Assembly (NCBI GenBank): GCA_014237855.1
Contig: JABACD010000002.1
Coordinates: 215,840-279,839 of the forward strand
Direction: 5' to 3'
Length of the DNA stretch: 64,000 nt
Origin: Planctomycetota bacterium
GTDB lineage: Bacteria; Planctomycetota; UBA1135; GCA-002686595
Position 1 is the first letter of the stretch; each line of letters opens with the position of its first letter. Under the pieces are notes generated by a model. That model was not told where the DNA came from and did not search any database. It saw only the letters and a list, made by a program, of their open reading frames with translations. A program made the position numbers and the translations under genes. Below are positions 62,819 to 64,000 of the stretch, in pieces.

Positions 62819-64000
62819 GTGATTCGAGTTCATCTCTTGCTTGTCGCGGGCGCCTTGTTGGCACCCGCGGCAGCCCAATCCGCTGGTGACTCCGAGGTCG
62901 CGGGTACAACCAAGCCACAGTCCCACGGCCTGTTGCCCATCCCGGACTACACGGCCTCCTCCAGGATGTACCTGACAGGGGATTGGGGTGGTTCAAGGAC
63001 TGACCTGGCGGAGCAAGGTCTGCAGGTCGATGTGTTCTGGACGCAGTCCGGCCAGTCAGTCGTCGATGGTGGTACGGACAAGGGCTGGCGCTATGGGGGA
63101 AAGCTCGAGAGTCGGTGGGAACTGGACCTCGACCGTATGGAGATCCTCCCTGGGGCTCTGATCAACATGACTACTGAGTCACGTTACGGTAACTCGGTCA
63201 ACTCGATCGCTGGCACCGTGCTGCCCGTGAATGATGTGCAGTACTTCCCGCTCACGACTCCCCCTGAAGAAGACCTCCTGATGACGATCACGGAACTGCG
63301 CTATACGCAGTTCCTGTCGAAGCAGTTCGGCGTTTTTCTGGGTAAGTTCATACCCCTCGGCGGAGATCTAAACGAGTTTGCAGGTGGGCGCGGTGACACC
63401 CAGTTCATGAGTCACCCATTCCTCACTGCCTCGGTGACCTCGCTGATCAATCCCTACAGCACCCTGGGTGCGGGCGCAGTTTGGATGCCGGATGAGCGAG
63501 TTGTAGTCACCACCTCGCTCTACTCGAGCGGAGACTCCTCCACGACCACAGGGTTCGAGAATCTCGATGATGGCTGGGTCTGGTCAACCTCAATTCGTAA
63601 CCAGTACCAGGTCTCCGGCTTACCGGGTGGAATGATGCTCACGGGTCAGTATGGCTTCGACAATGACTTCGTGAACATCGAGGGCCAGTTCATCAATGAT
63701 GGCGAGTTCATCGTGCCGCTCGAGGAGGACACCTGGAACCTCTTCTGGAACGGCTGGCAATACCTGCATGTCGATGAGAAGACGAACAGGCTCATCGACC
63801 TCTCGAATGGTCGAACAGACCTGCGAGGCTATGGTCTCTTTGCTCGTGTAGGCGCTGCCGACCAGGGCACCAATCCCGTGAACTGGGTCTTCAGTGGAGG
63901 CCTTGGAGGCCTCGGTGTGGGGCGTCGGCAGTATGACTCTTATGGGATCGGCTACCTCTATGCGGTCGTCAGCGACAAGACGTCGATAACCGGCGAAGAG
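62819..64000 (+). CDS. OprB-family carbohydrate-selective porin (3' end outside window)
   Basis: The frame starts at GTG 62819, 7 bases after the sulfatase stop, with GGCGAGC upstream. A signal peptide (HLLLVAGALLAPAAAQS) is followed by GLLPIPDYTASSRMYLTGDWGGSRTDLAEQGLQVD, the typical OprB start (TGDWGG). Beta-strand segments continue through FLGKFIPLGGDLNEFAGGRG and GYGLFARVGAADQGTNPVNW to the window end without a stop. OprB proteins are outer-membrane porins for sugars. Coupling to two sulfatases suggests uptake of desulfated oligosaccharide or aromatic sulfate products. Confidence 0.9.
   Translation, partial: MIRVHLLLVAGALLAPAAAQSAGDSEVAGTTKPQSHGLLPIPDYTASSRMYLTGDWGGSRTDLAEQGLQVDVFWTQSGQSVVDGGTDKGWRYGGKLESRWELDLDRMEILPGALINMTTESRYGNSVNSIAGTVLPVNDVQYFPLTTPPEEDLLMTITELRYTQFLSKQFGVFLGKFIPLGGDLNEFAGGRGDTQFMSHPFLTASVTSLINPYSTLGAGAVWMPDERVVVTTSLYSSGDSSTTTGFENLDDGWVWSTSIRNQYQVSGLPGGMMLTGQYGFDNDFVNIEGQFINDGEFIVPLEEDTWNLFWNGWQYLHVDEKTNRLIDLSNGRTDLRGYGLFARVGAADQGTNPVNWVFSGGLGGLGVGRRQYDSYGIGYLYAVVSDKTSITGEE

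Noticed and set aside
1..64000. Insertion sequences, phage genes, CRISPR repeats, toxin-antitoxin pairs
   Set aside because: No transposase, integrase, repeat-spacer pattern or typical small paired genes were seen on either strand.

Overview
The window looks like chromosomal DNA of a Gram-negative bacterium of the Planctomycetota, probably an aquatic or marine one. This is inferred from gene content; no rRNA or core marker gene is present. The signs are a SUMF1-domain protein with the layout of planctomycete kinase C-termini, an ECF sigma factor directly followed by a PknB-like kinase with repeats, an FG-GAP/ASPIC protein, a very large cytochrome c/LamG protein, sulfatases beside an OprB porin, a DUF1028 protein, and many secreted proteins or lipoproteins. 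Outer-membrane porins show a diderm envelope. I annotate 38 protein genes, two of them cut by the window ends. I recognised no rRNA, complete tRNA, insertion sequence, phage, CRISPR array or replication origin.

Layout. 1-6.8 kb: C-terminus of a SUMF1 protein, a secreted protein, and a Reg_prop/Y_Y_Y hybrid histidine kinase. 7.0-11.1 kb: a small surface-glycan island with two GT2 glycosyltransferases, a HIT-cytidylyltransferase fusion and a CDP-glycerol glycerophosphotransferase-like enzyme. 11.2-13.6 kb: an H-NOX protein and its hybrid kinase (nitric oxide sensing). 14.2-18.8 kb: a cytochrome c/copper monooxygenase-like lipoprotein with a redoxin, a methyltransferase and a DUF1028 protein. 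19.0-23.2 kb: a porin, secreted protein and hybrid kinase operon. 23.5-29.8 kb: a giant cytochrome c protein and two alpha/beta hydrolases. 30.3-40.8 kb: an ASPIC protein, a serpin, a MarC protein, a zincin/EF-hand/ClpP-like protein and a metzincin. 41.1-45.8 kb: an ECF sigma factor, Ser/Thr kinase and secreted protein operon ended by terminators. 46.1-49.5 kb: a PAS hybrid kinase and a convergent ATPase-GNAT fusion. 49.9-56.2 kb: a metallophosphoesterase, a thioredoxin-like gene with an in-frame UGA (candidate selenoprotein), a lipoprotein and a DUF1254 lipoprotein. 56.5-58.4 kb: a second, different H-NOX/hybrid kinase pair. 58.8-64.0 kb: two sulfatases and an OprB porin.

Main themes. Signalling is dense: five hybrid histidine kinases, two of them coupled to H-NOX proteins of different subtypes. 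Secreted catabolic and redox enzymes are common. The strongest unusual signal is the gene at 52080-53336. Its reading frame continues through a single UGA directly after a Gly-Cys-Thr motif, and the RNA just downstream can fold into a hairpin that meets the usual bacterial SECIS geometry. Second in interest are the HIT-cytidylyltransferase fusion beside a teichoic-acid-type polymerase homologue and the two parallel NO sensors.
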